Source: CANHVK01 sp044232905 (lineage in GTDB: Bacteria > Bacteroidota > Bacteroidia > Flavobacteriales_D > Crocinitomicaceae). From it: 32,129 nt of DNA. The stretch lies in contig JBIIKZ010000019.1 of assembly GCA_044232905.1 (NCBI GenBank), forward strand, positions 1 through 32,129. The letters run 5' to 3'. Below the pieces are notes generated by a model, which had not been told where the DNA came from, ran no database searches, and saw only the letters and a program-made list of their open reading frames with translations. Both the position numbers and the translations under genes were made by a program. How positions within the stretch are numbered: the first letter of the stretch is position 1; each line of letters opens with the position of its first letter. Positions 15,409 through 25,145 of this stretch are shown piece by piece.

Positions 15409-15597
15409 AATTATAGTAGATCAATAATTATAGTTAACTAAACTAAAAAAGCCCCTTTCAGAAAAAATTATTCTTTAGATAAATTGTTGTTTACTTTAGA
15501 AGAATCTTTCTCCCTATACTTTATATCAGATCCGCCTTGCTGCATCTGCTCTAAAAAATTTAGGAAATTAACGAATAAAGAAAATAGCAATTAAATT

Positions 15598-17472
15598 CTA
15601 CTTTGAATATTCTACAGACCTATTATAATATTTAAGATAATTCAATTCATCATTTTTGAATTGATACACCGTTGCGATGAAAAAATTAATCTGTGAGTCA
15701 TTTGGCTGAAGTTGATCCGCTTTCAAGAAATTTTCGAGCGCTAAATCATATTTTTTTAAAGTTCCATAGGATAAACCTAAATTCAACCAAGTCGTAGAAT
15801 TGTGTGGGAGAATTTTAACTTGTTTTAAATAAAAGTAAATCGCTTTATTATAATCGCCTTTAGCAAAATATAAATCGCCTAAATTTTTAATTAAAGTATG
15901 ATCTAATTTTAGTCCTTTTTTATAGTAATATTCTGCGGAATCGAATTTATTAATTTTTAAGTAAGCGGTTCCAATTCCTTCAAAAACTTCCGGAGACTGC
16001 TTAGGATAAATAGCTATACTTCTTTTAAATTCTTTTATACTTTCCAAATAATAATTTTTCTTTAAAACGGAATCGGTTTCATTAAATGCAACTGTTCGAA
16101 TTAATTCATTCGCATAAAAAGAATGTGCTCTTGAATTATTTGGCATTTTAATTACATCTTTTGAAAAAAGTGTAAAGTTATCTTTCCAGTCATTATTTCT
16201 TTCCATTGTACGAAAAGAATAAAATAAAATTATTGGAGCTGTTAAAAGTAATAATTTAAAATTACCACTAAAAAAATTTGAAACACTTTTATATTTTTCG
16301 AAGTCTAATTTAGTTTTTGTAATTTTCACTAATAAAATCACCACAATAAAAGCAAAACCTAAGGAAGCAAAATAAAGAAATCGATCAGCCATTGCTACAC
16401 CAATCGTGAAAATAATATTACTAAACAAAGTCATTGAAAGTAGGAAAATAAATATTCCAAAGGCTATTAAATCTTTCTGTAAAATTTTAACAAAACAGAA
16501 TACACCAGAGAAAATCAGTAATATCAGGGTTAAAATAACTTTAATATCTGAAAAATTTACAATTTTAATTTGACCATATGAGCGGTCATATAAAAGATTT
16601 TCGGGATAAATCAATAATAAAATATAATCTCCCATTATTTTAATTTCAGTCGCAAAACGACTTAGACTATTATTAGTAGCTAATAATAGATTTTCTAGAG
16701 GAGTTACCATATATGTCGTATCATTTTCAGATAAAACGACATTTCGAATAAACAAGAAAATTATGACTGGTACCAAAAGAAAAACAAATGGCAAAATATT
16801 TTTTTTAAGAGATTGATTAATAAAAAGATAAGTTGAAACTGGAAATAATACAATCATCGTAATCGCTGTTTCTTTTGCAAGTAAAGCACCAAAAAACAGG
16901 AAACTTACAAGTATCAAATAATAAATTTTATTTTTTTCAAAATATTTTAGCAAATAGTAAAGACTTGCGATTGAAAGGAAAAAACCCATTAATTCATCTC
17001 TACTTTTTATGTTTGCCACTACCTCTGTATGCACAGGATGTGCTATAAATACTATTGAAATCAGAAATGGAATAACAAGATTGTAATTCTTTAGTAACTT
17101 AGATAAAGTAATAAATAACAACCAACCAGTAAACACATAAAAGAGAAGGTTTAACCAATGACTCAAATGGGGATTGTTTGGAGACAACTCCCATTCTAAA
17201 GCGAACATAGCAACTGATAATGGTCTATAAATCCCATCATCTATCAAATAATATCCAACTCTATAATGATTTTGAAATATTGTTGGTATTGCCTTTAGAC
17301 CTTTAGTTGTTACTGTATTTTCTGAAATTATAGAAAAATCATCTAATACATATTGATGATTAGCCGTATTAAAATATAAAACAAATGCTAATAAACCAAC
17401 TAATACACCTAGTGCCCATTTTGCTTTATTGTAGCCCAAAATCTCTGAATTTTCAGACAGGTTATATTTCAT
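15598..17472 (-). CDS. TMTC-like multi-pass membrane protein with C-terminal TPR repeats
   Basis: A 624-residue protein in two parts. Residues 1 to about 425 hold about ten transmembrane helices and resemble GT-C/TMTC-type enzymes. A VLDD acidic pair (Asp44-Asp45) sits in the first extracytoplasmic loop, IYRPLSV is at 81-87, and the conserved HPVHTEVVANIKSRDELMGF segment spans 145-164. From about 455 onward come several TPR-like helical pairs, such as FYLKQVKILPHNSTTWLNLG followed by a similar unit. TMTC proteins in animals are O-mannosyltransferases; bacterial relatives are mostly uncharacterised. A role in glycosylating or assembling surface proteins is inference. The gene is notably AT-rich and has no close operon partner. 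Confidence 0.8.
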   Translation of the reverse strand: MKYNLSENSEILGYNKAKWALGVLVGLLAFVLYFNTANHQYVLDDFSIISENTVTTKGLKAIPTIFQNHYRVGYYLIDDGIYRPLSVAMFALEWELSPNNPHLSHWLNLLFYVFTGWLLFITLSKLLKNYNLVIPFLISIVFIAHPVHTEVVANIKSRDELMGFFLSIASLYYLLKYFEKNKIYYLILVSFLFFGALLAKETAITMIVLFPVSTYLFINQSLKKNILPFVFLLVPVIIFLFIRNVVLSENDTTYMVTPLENLLLATNNSLSRFATEIKIMGDYILLLIYPENLLYDRSYGQIKIVNFSDIKVILTLILLIFSGVFCFVKILQKDLIAFGIFIFLLSMTLFSNIIFTIGVAMADRFLYFASLGFAFIVVILLVKITKTKLDFEKYKSVSNFFSGNFKLLLLTAPIILFYSFRTMERNNDWKDNFTLFSKDVIKMPNNSRAHSFYANELIRTVAFNETDSVLKKNYYLESIKEFKRSIAIYPKQSPEVFEGIGTAYLKINKFDSAEYYYKKGLKLDHTLIKNLGDLYFAKGDYNKAIYFYLKQVKILPHNSTTWLNLGLSYGTLKKYDLALENFLKADQLQPNDSQINFFIATVYQFKNDELNYLKYYNRSVEYSK

Positions 17473-17634
17473 AAACTTGACACCAATTTTATTTAAAATA
17501 GTGCAATGTTAAATATTATAATTGATCAGGATGTTACTGCAATATTACACTTGAATTAAGTAAAAACTAATATATTAATTTATATAAAATGTTATTGCGA
17601 AATTTCAGTAATTTGTTTCTTCTTTTATTGCCAT

Positions 17635-18525
17635 TTAATTTGAAACAATTCTGGATTTAGAATTTAAAAAATTAAACGTAATTAATCCTAGCACAATTGC
17701 TATTCCACCAAGGATTTCTAGCAAAGATAGGCTGTCCTGAAACACGATAAAACTTGTAGTTGCAGCAAAAATGGGTTCGAGGGATAGAATCATTGCAGTT
17801 GTAATTGTACTCACAAACTTTTGCGCCCATACCGTTACAAAAAAACAAAGTAATGTTCCGAAAAACCCAAGATATAAAACGTTATTAATAACCGTTGGAG
17901 AAAAATTAATATCCGTAATACTACTTCTATTATTGATAAGTAATCCAACAAAGGAAATAATTGTAGCGAATAGAAACTGATAAAAAATTAGCCCTAAAAA
18001 TTCTGTTTTACGCACATAATGACCCGATAAAATAATATGCGAAGCACAAACAATCGCACCAAAAAAAGTAATTATATCACCAACATTATAGGGTTGACTA
18101 TTCTTGGGATTTGTTAAAAAATATAAACCGAAAGCGATTAAAACAATACACGCTATTTGTGTGAAATGTAACTTTTGTTTTCCTGACACCACTAATATTA
18201 ATGGAACCATAATAACTGCTGAACTCGTTATAAACGCACTATGGTTCGAGCTTGTAAATTGCATCCCTATTGTTTGGATTACATATATACCCCCTAATAT
18301 TAGTCCAGTAATAAACCCATAATTTATGGCCTCTTTATTAAAAAAAACATGCTTTTTTTTGGTAACTATCAGTATTGGGAATAATACTAAAACCGCCAAC
18401 AAACTGCGTAAGGTTGCTAATAAATAGGGGTCAATTAAATGCGCGATTTTTTTGATTGCTACAAATGTGGTTCCCCAAATCATACAGCAAATTAAGAGCG
18501 ATAGATGAGGAATCCATTTTTTCAT
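17635..18525 (-). CDS. EamA-domain (DMT superfamily) transporter
   Basis: A 296-residue inner-membrane protein with about ten helices arranged as two EamA repeats (about residues 7-135 and 150-285). Family marks are the first-helix CMIWGTTFVAIK and the end-of-repeat motif LEPIFAATTSFIVFQDSLSLLEILGG. Members export amino acids or other small metabolites, but the substrate cannot be told from sequence. It stands alone: 162 bases separate it from the TPR-protein gene downstream, and about 125 from DUF3108 upstream, with no clear promoter or terminator. Confidence 0.9.
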   Translation of the reverse strand: MKKWIPHLSLLICCMIWGTTFVAIKKIAHLIDPYLLATLRSLLAVLVLFPILIVTKKKHVFFNKEAINYGFITGLILGGIYVIQTIGMQFTSSNHSAFITSSAVIMVPLILVVSGKQKLHFTQIACIVLIAFGLYFLTNPKNSQPYNVGDIITFFGAIVCASHIILSGHYVRKTEFLGLIFYQFLFATIISFVGLLINNRSSITDINFSPTVINNVLYLGFFGTLLCFFVTVWAQKFVSTITTAMILSLEPIFAATTSFIVFQDSLSLLEILGGIAIVLGLITFNFLNSKSRIVSN

Positions 18526-18650
18526 ATTTCTATATATGCGTTAGTAGTAAATTAATACGGTTGAAAACGGATATATTAATTATTCTGTTTTCATTAAACC
18601 CTAAAATTAACAACTATTCTTTAACAATTCATTTCTCCATTGATGGTATG

Positions 18651-19457
18651 TTATACCTTCGTTAAGCGTTCCAACAATCCTTTGTATGCACTCAATTCCA
18701 TTTTGATGGATCCTACCATTAATTTTGCCTCGATTAATAATGGAATTTTGTTTGCATCCGCTGTAATGTAGAAATTACAATCTTCTTCGTGTTTGAATAT
18801 ACGACCCGTTTGAACTACTGGGTTGAACAAATAACATTTATATTTTCCAGTTCGGATGGAAATAGTTTTAATTCCTTTGTATTTAATTTTTATCGGAAAT
18901 ACTTTTTCGTCTACATACGAATTAATCACAAACACATCTCCTTTTTTTGCTTTTTCATAATCAAATGTTCGCGCATAATAAAAAGAAGATAGCATATCTT
19001 GCACATAACTTGGTGCGTCTTTCACTTTTTCTTTCCCATTATCGATGACATTTACATGTTGGTAGAATTTGTATTCTTGGCTGATTTTATATCCTCCTTC
19101 ATCTACGTCGCGCTTAAACACGTGGGGAAATACACCTTCCTCATCGATATACGTTTCATATTTATCGCGCACTTTAAAAAACCAATCAAAGGCTCCTAAA
19201 CTTCTTCCTGTTCCTACGCTATGAAGAACTTCCCTTCCATTCAATTTTGCATCTTCTTTTTTTAATTCTAAACGTGCAGTTCCAGCATCTATAATCCCAT
19301 AGTGGATAACATAGTCTAATTGTTCTCCTGCACGGAAGGATTGATTTTCAATTTTACGTAATTCTTTAGCAGAAATACCACTAGAAATAGGATCTATGGT
19401 TGCAGTAGTAAAAGAAAGTAAAGTAGTAATAGTGGCTAAAAGGAATATCTTTTTCAT
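18651..19457 (-). CDS. DUF3108 secreted/periplasmic protein
   Basis: A 268-residue protein beginning with a signal peptide (MKKIFLLATITTLLSFTTA, cut near residue 20). The mature part shows the DUF3108 pattern: FRAGEQLDYVIHYGIIDAGTA, a central RDKYETYIDEEGVFPHVF and a C-terminal ADANKIPLLIEAKLMVGSIK. The fold is expected to be beta-rich and related to outer-envelope proteins; the function is unknown. It lies just downstream of the RND operon terminator and is probably transcribed separately. Confidence 0.85.
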   Translation of the reverse strand: MKKIFLLATITTLLSFTTATIDPISSGISAKELRKIENQSFRAGEQLDYVIHYGIIDAGTARLELKKEDAKLNGREVLHSVGTGRSLGAFDWFFKVRDKYETYIDEEGVFPHVFKRDVDEGGYKISQEYKFYQHVNVIDNGKEKVKDAPSYVQDMLSSFYYARTFDYEKAKKGDVFVINSYVDEKVFPIKIKYKGIKTISIRTGKYKCYLFNPVVQTGRIFKHEEDCNFYITADANKIPLLIEAKLMVGSIKMELSAYKGLLERLTKV

Positions 19458-19510
19458 GACGAAATAATTTAAAAATTCATATTTCTAATTTAATCAAATT
19501 AAGTGCCAAA

Positions 19511-19538
19511 TACAAAAGGGGCTAGCGCCCCTTTTGTA
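19511..19538 (-). terminator. Intrinsic terminator of the RND efflux operon
   Basis: TACAAAAGGGGC (19511-19522) and GCCCCTTTTGTA (19527-19538) pair exactly over 12 bases around a TAGC loop. It sits 33 bases after the pump stop on the minus strand; the T-tract is carried in the stem (TTTTGTATTT). Confidence 0.85.
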
Positions 19539-19571
19539 ATTTATATTTTTGTGTCCAGTCAAGCGAAACAA

Positions 19572-22500
19572 TTATTTACGTTTTTCAATTCTGAATTTAA
19601 TGGCATCCACAACATAATACATCATCGGAACTAAAATGATTGTTAAGAACATAGAACTTAATAAGCCACCGATTAGTACCCATGCCAATCCATTCTTCCA
19701 TTCTGCACCAGAACCTTTCGCTATTGCAATTGGAACCATTCCTATCACCATAGCGATTGTTGTCATTAAAATTGGACGCATACGTTCTTTCACCGATTCT
19801 AATAAAGCTTCTGTTGTATTTTTACCGGTTAGTTTTAAATGATTGGTGAAATCGACAATCAAAATCGCATTTTTAGCAACCAAACCTAATAACATAATCA
19901 TCCCTAACATGGTGAAAATACCGATGTTGGAAGAAGAGAAATTTAAGGCTAACAAAGCACCAATTAATGCAACAGGAATCGAGAATAATACCACAAATGG
20001 ATAAACAAAGTTATCATACAATGCAACCATGATAAGGTAAACAAGAATCAATCCAATCAACATTGCTGTACCCATTGCACCAAAACCTTCTTGTTGACGT
20101 TTTACTTCCCCACCCCATGTCAATTTTACATTTTCATTTAGTGGTTCTTTCTCCAAGAATTCATTAATTTTTTGTGCTAACGTTCCTCCAGCAGTTCCAA
20201 GTACATACGCACGAATGGTAGTAGAACTCAAACGGTTTTTACGTTCCAAAGAACCAAAGCCATTTTCAATCACAATATTTGCAAATTCTTCCAATTCTAC
20301 CACATTTCCTTTCGTAGTAGTAAAACTCATGTTTTTGATATCATCCATATTTTTACGATCTCCTTGGTCTAACATCACACGAATATCGTATTCATTTGCA
20401 TTTTCAGAAAAATTAGAGGAAGAGTTTCCAGAAAGTGCATTTTGCAACTGCATCCCAACAACGGCAATAGGTAAACCTAGTTGTCCCATTTTCTCGCGGT
20501 CTAATTCTACACGAATTTCCGGAGTAATATCATCTGTTGAAATTGTTGGATCTTTCGCTCCAGGCATTAATAATATCGCTGCTTTTAAACGTCTTGCTTC
20601 TTCCATTAACAAATCCGTATCATTACTCGAAAGGAAGATTTCAATAGGAGCTTCTTCGGATTCAACCATTCCAATATTGATTGCTTTCACTTCGATTCCT
20701 GGGAATTTATGTTCAATTTTCTCCCGTATTTTACTCATATATTCGGCTGTTGGAAATTGATCTTGTACATGATCATTTAACTTAACCGTTAATTCAGAAC
20801 GCGATTCATTCCCGAAAGAAGCAGCACCCATACCTGCACTTGGCCCACCAACATTGGAGAAAACCATTTTAACATCTTTTTGTGCTAGAATAAACTGCTC
20901 TATGGCATAGGTTGTAGCATTATTTTCTTCAAAAGTTGTACTCTTGTCGTATTTCAATTTGACCATGAATTTTCCTTGATCTCCTTGTGCTACGAATTCT
21001 TGTCCAACAATACCTGTTGACATCACTGCGCCAGTTGCAACAAACAAGAGTAAAATACCAACAAGCGTTATTAACTTATGTTTCAATACCCAAGCTACGA
21101 ACAATACATACTGATCTGTAAAAATGGTAATTCTACGCTCCACCCACATCAAAATTCGGTGTAAAGGATTTGAATGTTTCAACACCGTTTCTTTTGCAAA
21201 ACGAGAAGCCAACCATGGTGTTAATGTAAAACATACAAATAAAGACATCAGGGTAGAAATTACAACCACGATGGAGAATTGGTGCAGGATATCCGAAATT
21301 GTTCCCTGAACAAATACTACCGGTGTAAATACCACGACATCCACAAAAGTAATAGCAAGCGCTGTAAATCCAATTTCATTTCGTCCATCTAATGCGGCCT
21401 GACGTTTATCCTTCCCCATAGCAAGGTGGCGATAAATATTCTCCAACACCACAATCGAGTCATCCACGAGAATACCAATTACCAAGGACATTGCTAACAA
21501 GGTCATCAAGTTTAAGGTATACCCCAATAAATACATCGCAATAAATGTAGAAATCAAGGAAGCCGGAATAGAAACCAATACGATAAATGCATTACGCAAA
21601 CTATGTAAGAAAAGAATCATTACCATAGCCACTAGGAAAACTGCTAATTCTAAATCATGGAATACAGCATCTACGGCTTGAATGGTAGGTACAGAAGTGT
21701 CTGTTGCAACTTCAAATTTTAAGCCTTCTTTCTTATATTTTTTCTCCAAAGACTTAAATTTCTCTTGTGTCAATTTAGAAAGGATAACTGCATTTGCATC
21801 CGATTGTTTTTTGATACGTAAACCGATACCGTTGATTCCATTATACCTACTGATAGTCAATTGGTCTTTGATACCATCGTACACCTCTGCTACATCTTTT
21901 AATTTGATGGTAGAAGATCCATTCGAACCTAACACCAAATTTTGTAATTCCGAAACTGTCTTATATTTCCCCGCCAAGCGAACTGTCATTTGTTCGTTTA
22001 AATCTTTTACTTTACCTGTTGGGAATTCGATGTTTGCAGAGGCAATCGCTTGATTAATAGCAACTAGTGAAAGTCCTGCTAATTTTGCTTTTTGTTTATC
22101 AATATTCACACGTACTTCTCGCTCATCTCCACCTAGAACATTTATTTCACCTACACCTTTCGTTTGCTTCAGCATCGGTAAAATATCTTCTTTCATTAAT
22201 TCAAAGAAAACACGATCTTCTACATTTTTGGCAGTTACACTTACTTGAAGAACTGGGGAAGCATTTGGTTCAATTTTAGAAATTACAGGAGTTTCAGCGT
22301 CATCCGGAAGGTTCTTTTTCAAGCCTTCAATCTTTCGCTGTGCATCTTGCATTACTTGTTCTATATCTGTCTCATTTTCGAATTCCAACAAAACCATTGA
22401 AGCATTTTCTAATGAAAAAGAAGTTACTTCTTTAATCCCCTCTAAACCACTCAATGCATCTTCCATTGGTTCTGAAACTTGACTTTCCACAATGGAAGGC

Positions 22501-22664
22501 GAAGCACCAGGATAAGGTGTAGTAATCGTCAATAAAGGGGGTGAAAAGTCAGGCAATAATTGGTAACTAAGTTGCTTATAACTTAGCATACCTCCTCCAA
22601 TAAGAATTGTAAAAATTACAATAATTAAGGAAGGTCTTTTTATGGCAATTTCCGTAATAGTCAT
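19572..22664 (-). CDS. RND efflux pump inner-membrane transporter (AcrB/HAE1-like)
   Basis: A 1030-residue proton-driven pump. It begins MTITEIAIKRP with the first helix, followed by a porter domain (FSPPLLTITTPYPGASP near 40-56). TM4 carries the proton-relay pair Asp401-Asp402 in GILVDDSIVVLENI, and Lys931 is in GLVAKNAILIVDF; these match the Asp407/Asp408/Lys940 relay of AcrB. A second porter half and MRPILMTTIAMVIGMVPIA complete the topology. The Asp-Asp pair and the absence of heavy-metal Met/His motifs favour organic substrates (HAE family) over CusA-type metal export. It is last in the tolC-adaptor-pump operon, nine bases after the adaptor stop. Confidence 0.95.
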   Translation of the reverse strand: MTITEIAIKRPSLIIVIFTILIGGGMLSYKQLSYQLLPDFSPPLLTITTPYPGASPSIVESQVSEPMEDALSGLEGIKEVTSFSLENASMVLLEFENETDIEQVMQDAQRKIEGLKKNLPDDAETPVISKIEPNASPVLQVSVTAKNVEDRVFFELMKEDILPMLKQTKGVGEINVLGGDEREVRVNIDKQKAKLAGLSLVAINQAIASANIEFPTGKVKDLNEQMTVRLAGKYKTVSELQNLVLGSNGSSTIKLKDVAEVYDGIKDQLTISRYNGINGIGLRIKKQSDANAVILSKLTQEKFKSLEKKYKKEGLKFEVATDTSVPTIQAVDAVFHDLELAVFLVAMVMILFLHSLRNAFIVLVSIPASLISTFIAMYLLGYTLNLMTLLAMSLVIGILVDDSIVVLENIYRHLAMGKDKRQAALDGRNEIGFTALAITFVDVVVFTPVVFVQGTISDILHQFSIVVVISTLMSLFVCFTLTPWLASRFAKETVLKHSNPLHRILMWVERRITIFTDQYVLFVAWVLKHKLITLVGILLLFVATGAVMSTGIVGQEFVAQGDQGKFMVKLKYDKSTTFEENNATTYAIEQFILAQKDVKMVFSNVGGPSAGMGAASFGNESRSELTVKLNDHVQDQFPTAEYMSKIREKIEHKFPGIEVKAINIGMVESEEAPIEIFLSSNDTDLLMEEARRLKAAILLMPGAKDPTISTDDITPEIRVELDREKMGQLGLPIAVVGMQLQNALSGNSSSNFSENANEYDIRVMLDQGDRKNMDDIKNMSFTTTKGNVVELEEFANIVIENGFGSLERKNRLSSTTIRAYVLGTAGGTLAQKINEFLEKEPLNENVKLTWGGEVKRQQEGFGAMGTAMLIGLILVYLIMVALYDNFVYPFVVLFSIPVALIGALLALNFSSSNIGIFTMLGMIMLLGLVAKNAILIVDFTNHLKLTGKNTTEALLESVKERMRPILMTTIAMVIGMVPIAIAKGSGAEWKNGLAWVLIGGLLSSMFLTIILVPMMYYVVDAIKFRIEKRK

Positions 22665-22673
22665 GACACTAAA

Positions 22674-23729
22674 TTATTTAATAAGTACGTTTGAGTTATT
22701 TTGTAAGTTAATTTGTCCTTTCACTATTATAACATCCGTCGCCGATAATCCGTCTACCACCTCGATAAATCCAGCATCACTTGTACCAGCAGTAAACGAA
22801 ATTAATTTAGCTTTTCCATTACGAACGGCATATACTTGTGGATGTTTGGTAGAACCTACTAATGCTTTACGGGAAATAGATAGTGCATTTTTAGCTGTTG
22901 CATTTGCTAATTTAACCGAGCCATACATTCCTGCCATAATACGGTTTTTACCAGAATTTCTAACTGCAATTTCTACTTTAAAATTGTGGCTCGCATCCGC
23001 TTTCACACCGATGGAAGACACTGTACCTTGAAAATCTAAATTATCATACACATCTACATTGATGATTACTTTTTGTCCTTCTTTGAATTTAAGCACATCT
23101 CTTTCAGGGACCGAAATACTTAATTTCACAGAAGAAATATCTGTAATTTCAAAAAGAGGAGTTCCTATTCCGATAACACTACCAAGATCCACTAACTTTT
23201 TGGTGATAACCCCAGAAAAAGGAGATGCAATTGCCGTATTTTTAAATTGTTTTTTGATTAGTTTGTAATTTGCTTCCGCAGCTTTAAGTGCCAGTTTTGT
23301 TTTTTCATTTTGCACACCAGTAATCGCGTTTTCTTTGATTAGAAAATTGTTTCTAGCATCATCATTTTTTTGACTTTCTACTTGAATTGCAGCATTTTCC
23401 AATTGTAATTCTAACATTTCATCGTCTAACTTTGCTAAAATTTGTCCTTTAGAAACCTTATCTCCATCCTGCACATTCATACGAATGATTTTTCCGGCAA
23501 CATCCGAACCAATTAAGTTTTGTTTATTGGGATCGAAGGTCCCTAAATACGAGAATGAATTTTCGAAGGAATGAAATTTAGGTTTTGCTACATTTACTAA
23601 AATCGCGGTTGTAGTATCGTGGATGTATAATTTCGCTTGCACTTTTTGTTTGTTACTTTTTAGTTTAACAACGCTTATTACCACTAATACAATCGCAATA
23701 CCAATAATAGTTAATACTCTCTTATTCAT
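22674..23729 (-). CDS. RND efflux periplasmic adaptor (membrane fusion protein)
   Basis: A 351-residue adaptor with one N-terminal membrane helix (about residues 6-22) and no lipobox Cys. A split lipoyl domain opens with SDVAGKIIRMNVQDGDKVSKG. A coiled-coil hairpin rich in Lys/Asn/Ala follows, then the second lipoyl half (IASPFSGVITKKLVDLGSVI) and beta-barrel/membrane-proximal domains. It should bridge the pump and the TolC-like channel. Its ATG comes one base after the TolC-like stop, suggesting coupled translation. Confidence 0.93.
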   Translation of the reverse strand: MNKRVLTIIGIAIVLVVISVVKLKSNKQKVQAKLYIHDTTTAILVNVAKPKFHSFENSFSYLGTFDPNKQNLIGSDVAGKIIRMNVQDGDKVSKGQILAKLDDEMLELQLENAAIQVESQKNDDARNNFLIKENAITGVQNEKTKLALKAAEANYKLIKKQFKNTAIASPFSGVITKKLVDLGSVIGIGTPLFEITDISSVKLSISVPERDVLKFKEGQKVIINVDVYDNLDFQGTVSSIGVKADASHNFKVEIAVRNSGKNRIMAGMYGSVKLANATAKNALSISRKALVGSTKHPQVYAVRNGKAKLISFTAGTSDAGFIEVVDGLSATDVIIVKGQINLQNNSNVLIK

Positions 23730-23730
23730 C

Positions 23731-25029
23731 TTATTTTATATTTCCGGTTAATTTTAAAACTTCTAATTCTGCTTGGCGTAATTGCACATATGCTACTACT
23801 AAATTTGTTTGTGCTTGATACAAATCATTCTCACTTTTCAATAAATCATTCGAACTTATTACTCCTTGTTCGAACGAGAATTTTGCTTGTTTTTGGATTT
23901 TTTCCGCCAACACTAATTGATCTTGTGAAATCTGTAAGGATTGTTTTTGGATCTCCACTTGTTTTTGTGCGTTAATGATGTTCACATCCAATTGTTTTTT
24001 GGAATAGTATAATTGATCTTCCATTTTAGCACGCTGAAAGTTATTGACTTTCAATTTATGGTGTTTTTCAAAGCCATCAAAAAGTGTCCAATCCAATTTT
24101 AATCCTACAAATGCTCCATTAATTCCTTTTCCAAAAGAATTTTCAGGACGGTAGTTATAGCTATATAAATACGTACCATACATGGATAGCACTGGTAAAT
24201 ATGCCATTGAGATCCCTTTTTTTTCTACAATATTCAAGCGTTGTTGCGCCTGGAGTAATTGTATTTCACGTGCATTAATCGTTTTAACTTCATTTAAAAT
24301 AGAATGTTGGATAGCACCTTCTTGTTGAAATTCCACTTTGTCGTTTATTGATTTTCCAATCATTAATTTCAAATAATTTTCTGTCTTTTCCTTGGTTGAA
24401 ATAAGTGTTTGTTCTTGATTTTTTAAGGTTAAACGTGTAATATTCAATTTATCCAGCTCTGTAGCAATCACCATTTTCTGCTCCACCAATGCTTTCATAT
24501 TGGAAATCATTTTGTCCATGTTCGTACTATTTTCTTGCACAAACGCTAACTGCTTATTAATCGCTTGAAGATTATAATAGGTTTGAATCAATTGGTACTT
24601 GACGTTTTGCTCTGTCAAGCCTGCTTGAATTTCAGAAACTTCTTGGTTAATTTTCAATGTTTTAATCGCAGCATTTAATTGCGGGTTGTACAAAACTTGG
24701 TTTAACTGTAAAGTATTACTAACATTTACCGGAACACCAAACTGCACTGCTACATATGTTCCAGGTGCCCCACCTGCAATTTGTCCTGGAATCAACTGTC
24801 CTGGAATTACAGCGTTATATCTGTAATCTCCAGCATAGAAAATCTTTGGTAATAAAGCAGATTGATATGCGTCAATTTGACTTGCACTCATTGCTACATC
24901 TACCCTTGCATTTCGAATGGTTACATTGGCAGTATCCGCCATTTTTATGCATTGCTCGAGGTTTAAAACCTGCGATTTTGCACCGTAGGTTATAAGCAAT
25001 ATAAAGAGTAATAATATGCTGTTTTTCAT
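23731..25029 (-). CDS. TolC-family outer-membrane efflux protein
   Basis: A 432-residue protein with a signal peptide (MKNSILLLFILLITYGAKSQ, cleavage near 20) and two OEP repeats of long coiled-coil helices. The first repeat begins LNLEQCIKMADTANVTIRNA and the second is near LLQAQQRLNIVEKKG. The C-terminal part, FSFEQGVISSNDLLKSENDLYQAQT, is a typical OEP segment. No lipobox is seen. It is first in the efflux operon, an order (channel, adaptor, pump) common in Bacteroidota. No regulator gene (TetR or AraC type) is adjacent. Confidence 0.93.
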   Translation of the reverse strand: MKNSILLLFILLITYGAKSQVLNLEQCIKMADTANVTIRNARVDVAMSASQIDAYQSALLPKIFYAGDYRYNAVIPGQLIPGQIAGGAPGTYVAVQFGVPVNVSNTLQLNQVLYNPQLNAAIKTLKINQEVSEIQAGLTEQNVKYQLIQTYYNLQAINKQLAFVQENSTNMDKMISNMKALVEQKMVIATELDKLNITRLTLKNQEQTLISTKEKTENYLKLMIGKSINDKVEFQQEGAIQHSILNEVKTINAREIQLLQAQQRLNIVEKKGISMAYLPVLSMYGTYLYSYNYRPENSFGKGINGAFVGLKLDWTLFDGFEKHHKLKVNNFQRAKMEDQLYYSKKQLDVNIINAQKQVEIQKQSLQISQDQLVLAEKIQKQAKFSFEQGVISSNDLLKSENDLYQAQTNLVVAYVQLRQAELEVLKLTGNIK

Positions 25030-25072
25030 TTATTTACAATTAATTAGTAAAAAATATATGAATTATCGAGAA

Positions 25073-25080
25073 CAAAGATA
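25073..25080 (-). promoter_or_regulatory. Possible -7 box (TATCTTTG) upstream of the efflux operon
   Basis: A TAnnTTTG match 44 bases before the TolC-like start. There is no good TTG element at the expected distance, so the -33 half is unsupported. Confidence 0.45.
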
Positions 25081-25145
25081 AATATTAAATACTTGAAAGA
25101 ATATTTACCTAGGAAATAATCGACAAATGAAGAAAATGAGGTGGT

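Noticed and set aside
15468..15545. 25-codon minus-strand frame beginning MQQGGSDIKYREK (or a longer TTG-started version to about 15590)
   Set aside because: It looks protein-like, but it is very short, has no clear promoter or start signal and no family. It may be the remnant of a decayed gene downstream of the TPR-protein gene.
19572..25029. CusA-type metal efflux for the RND operon
   Set aside because: The pump has the Asp401-Asp402/Lys931 relay of organic-substrate pumps and I see no Met- or His-rich metal path.
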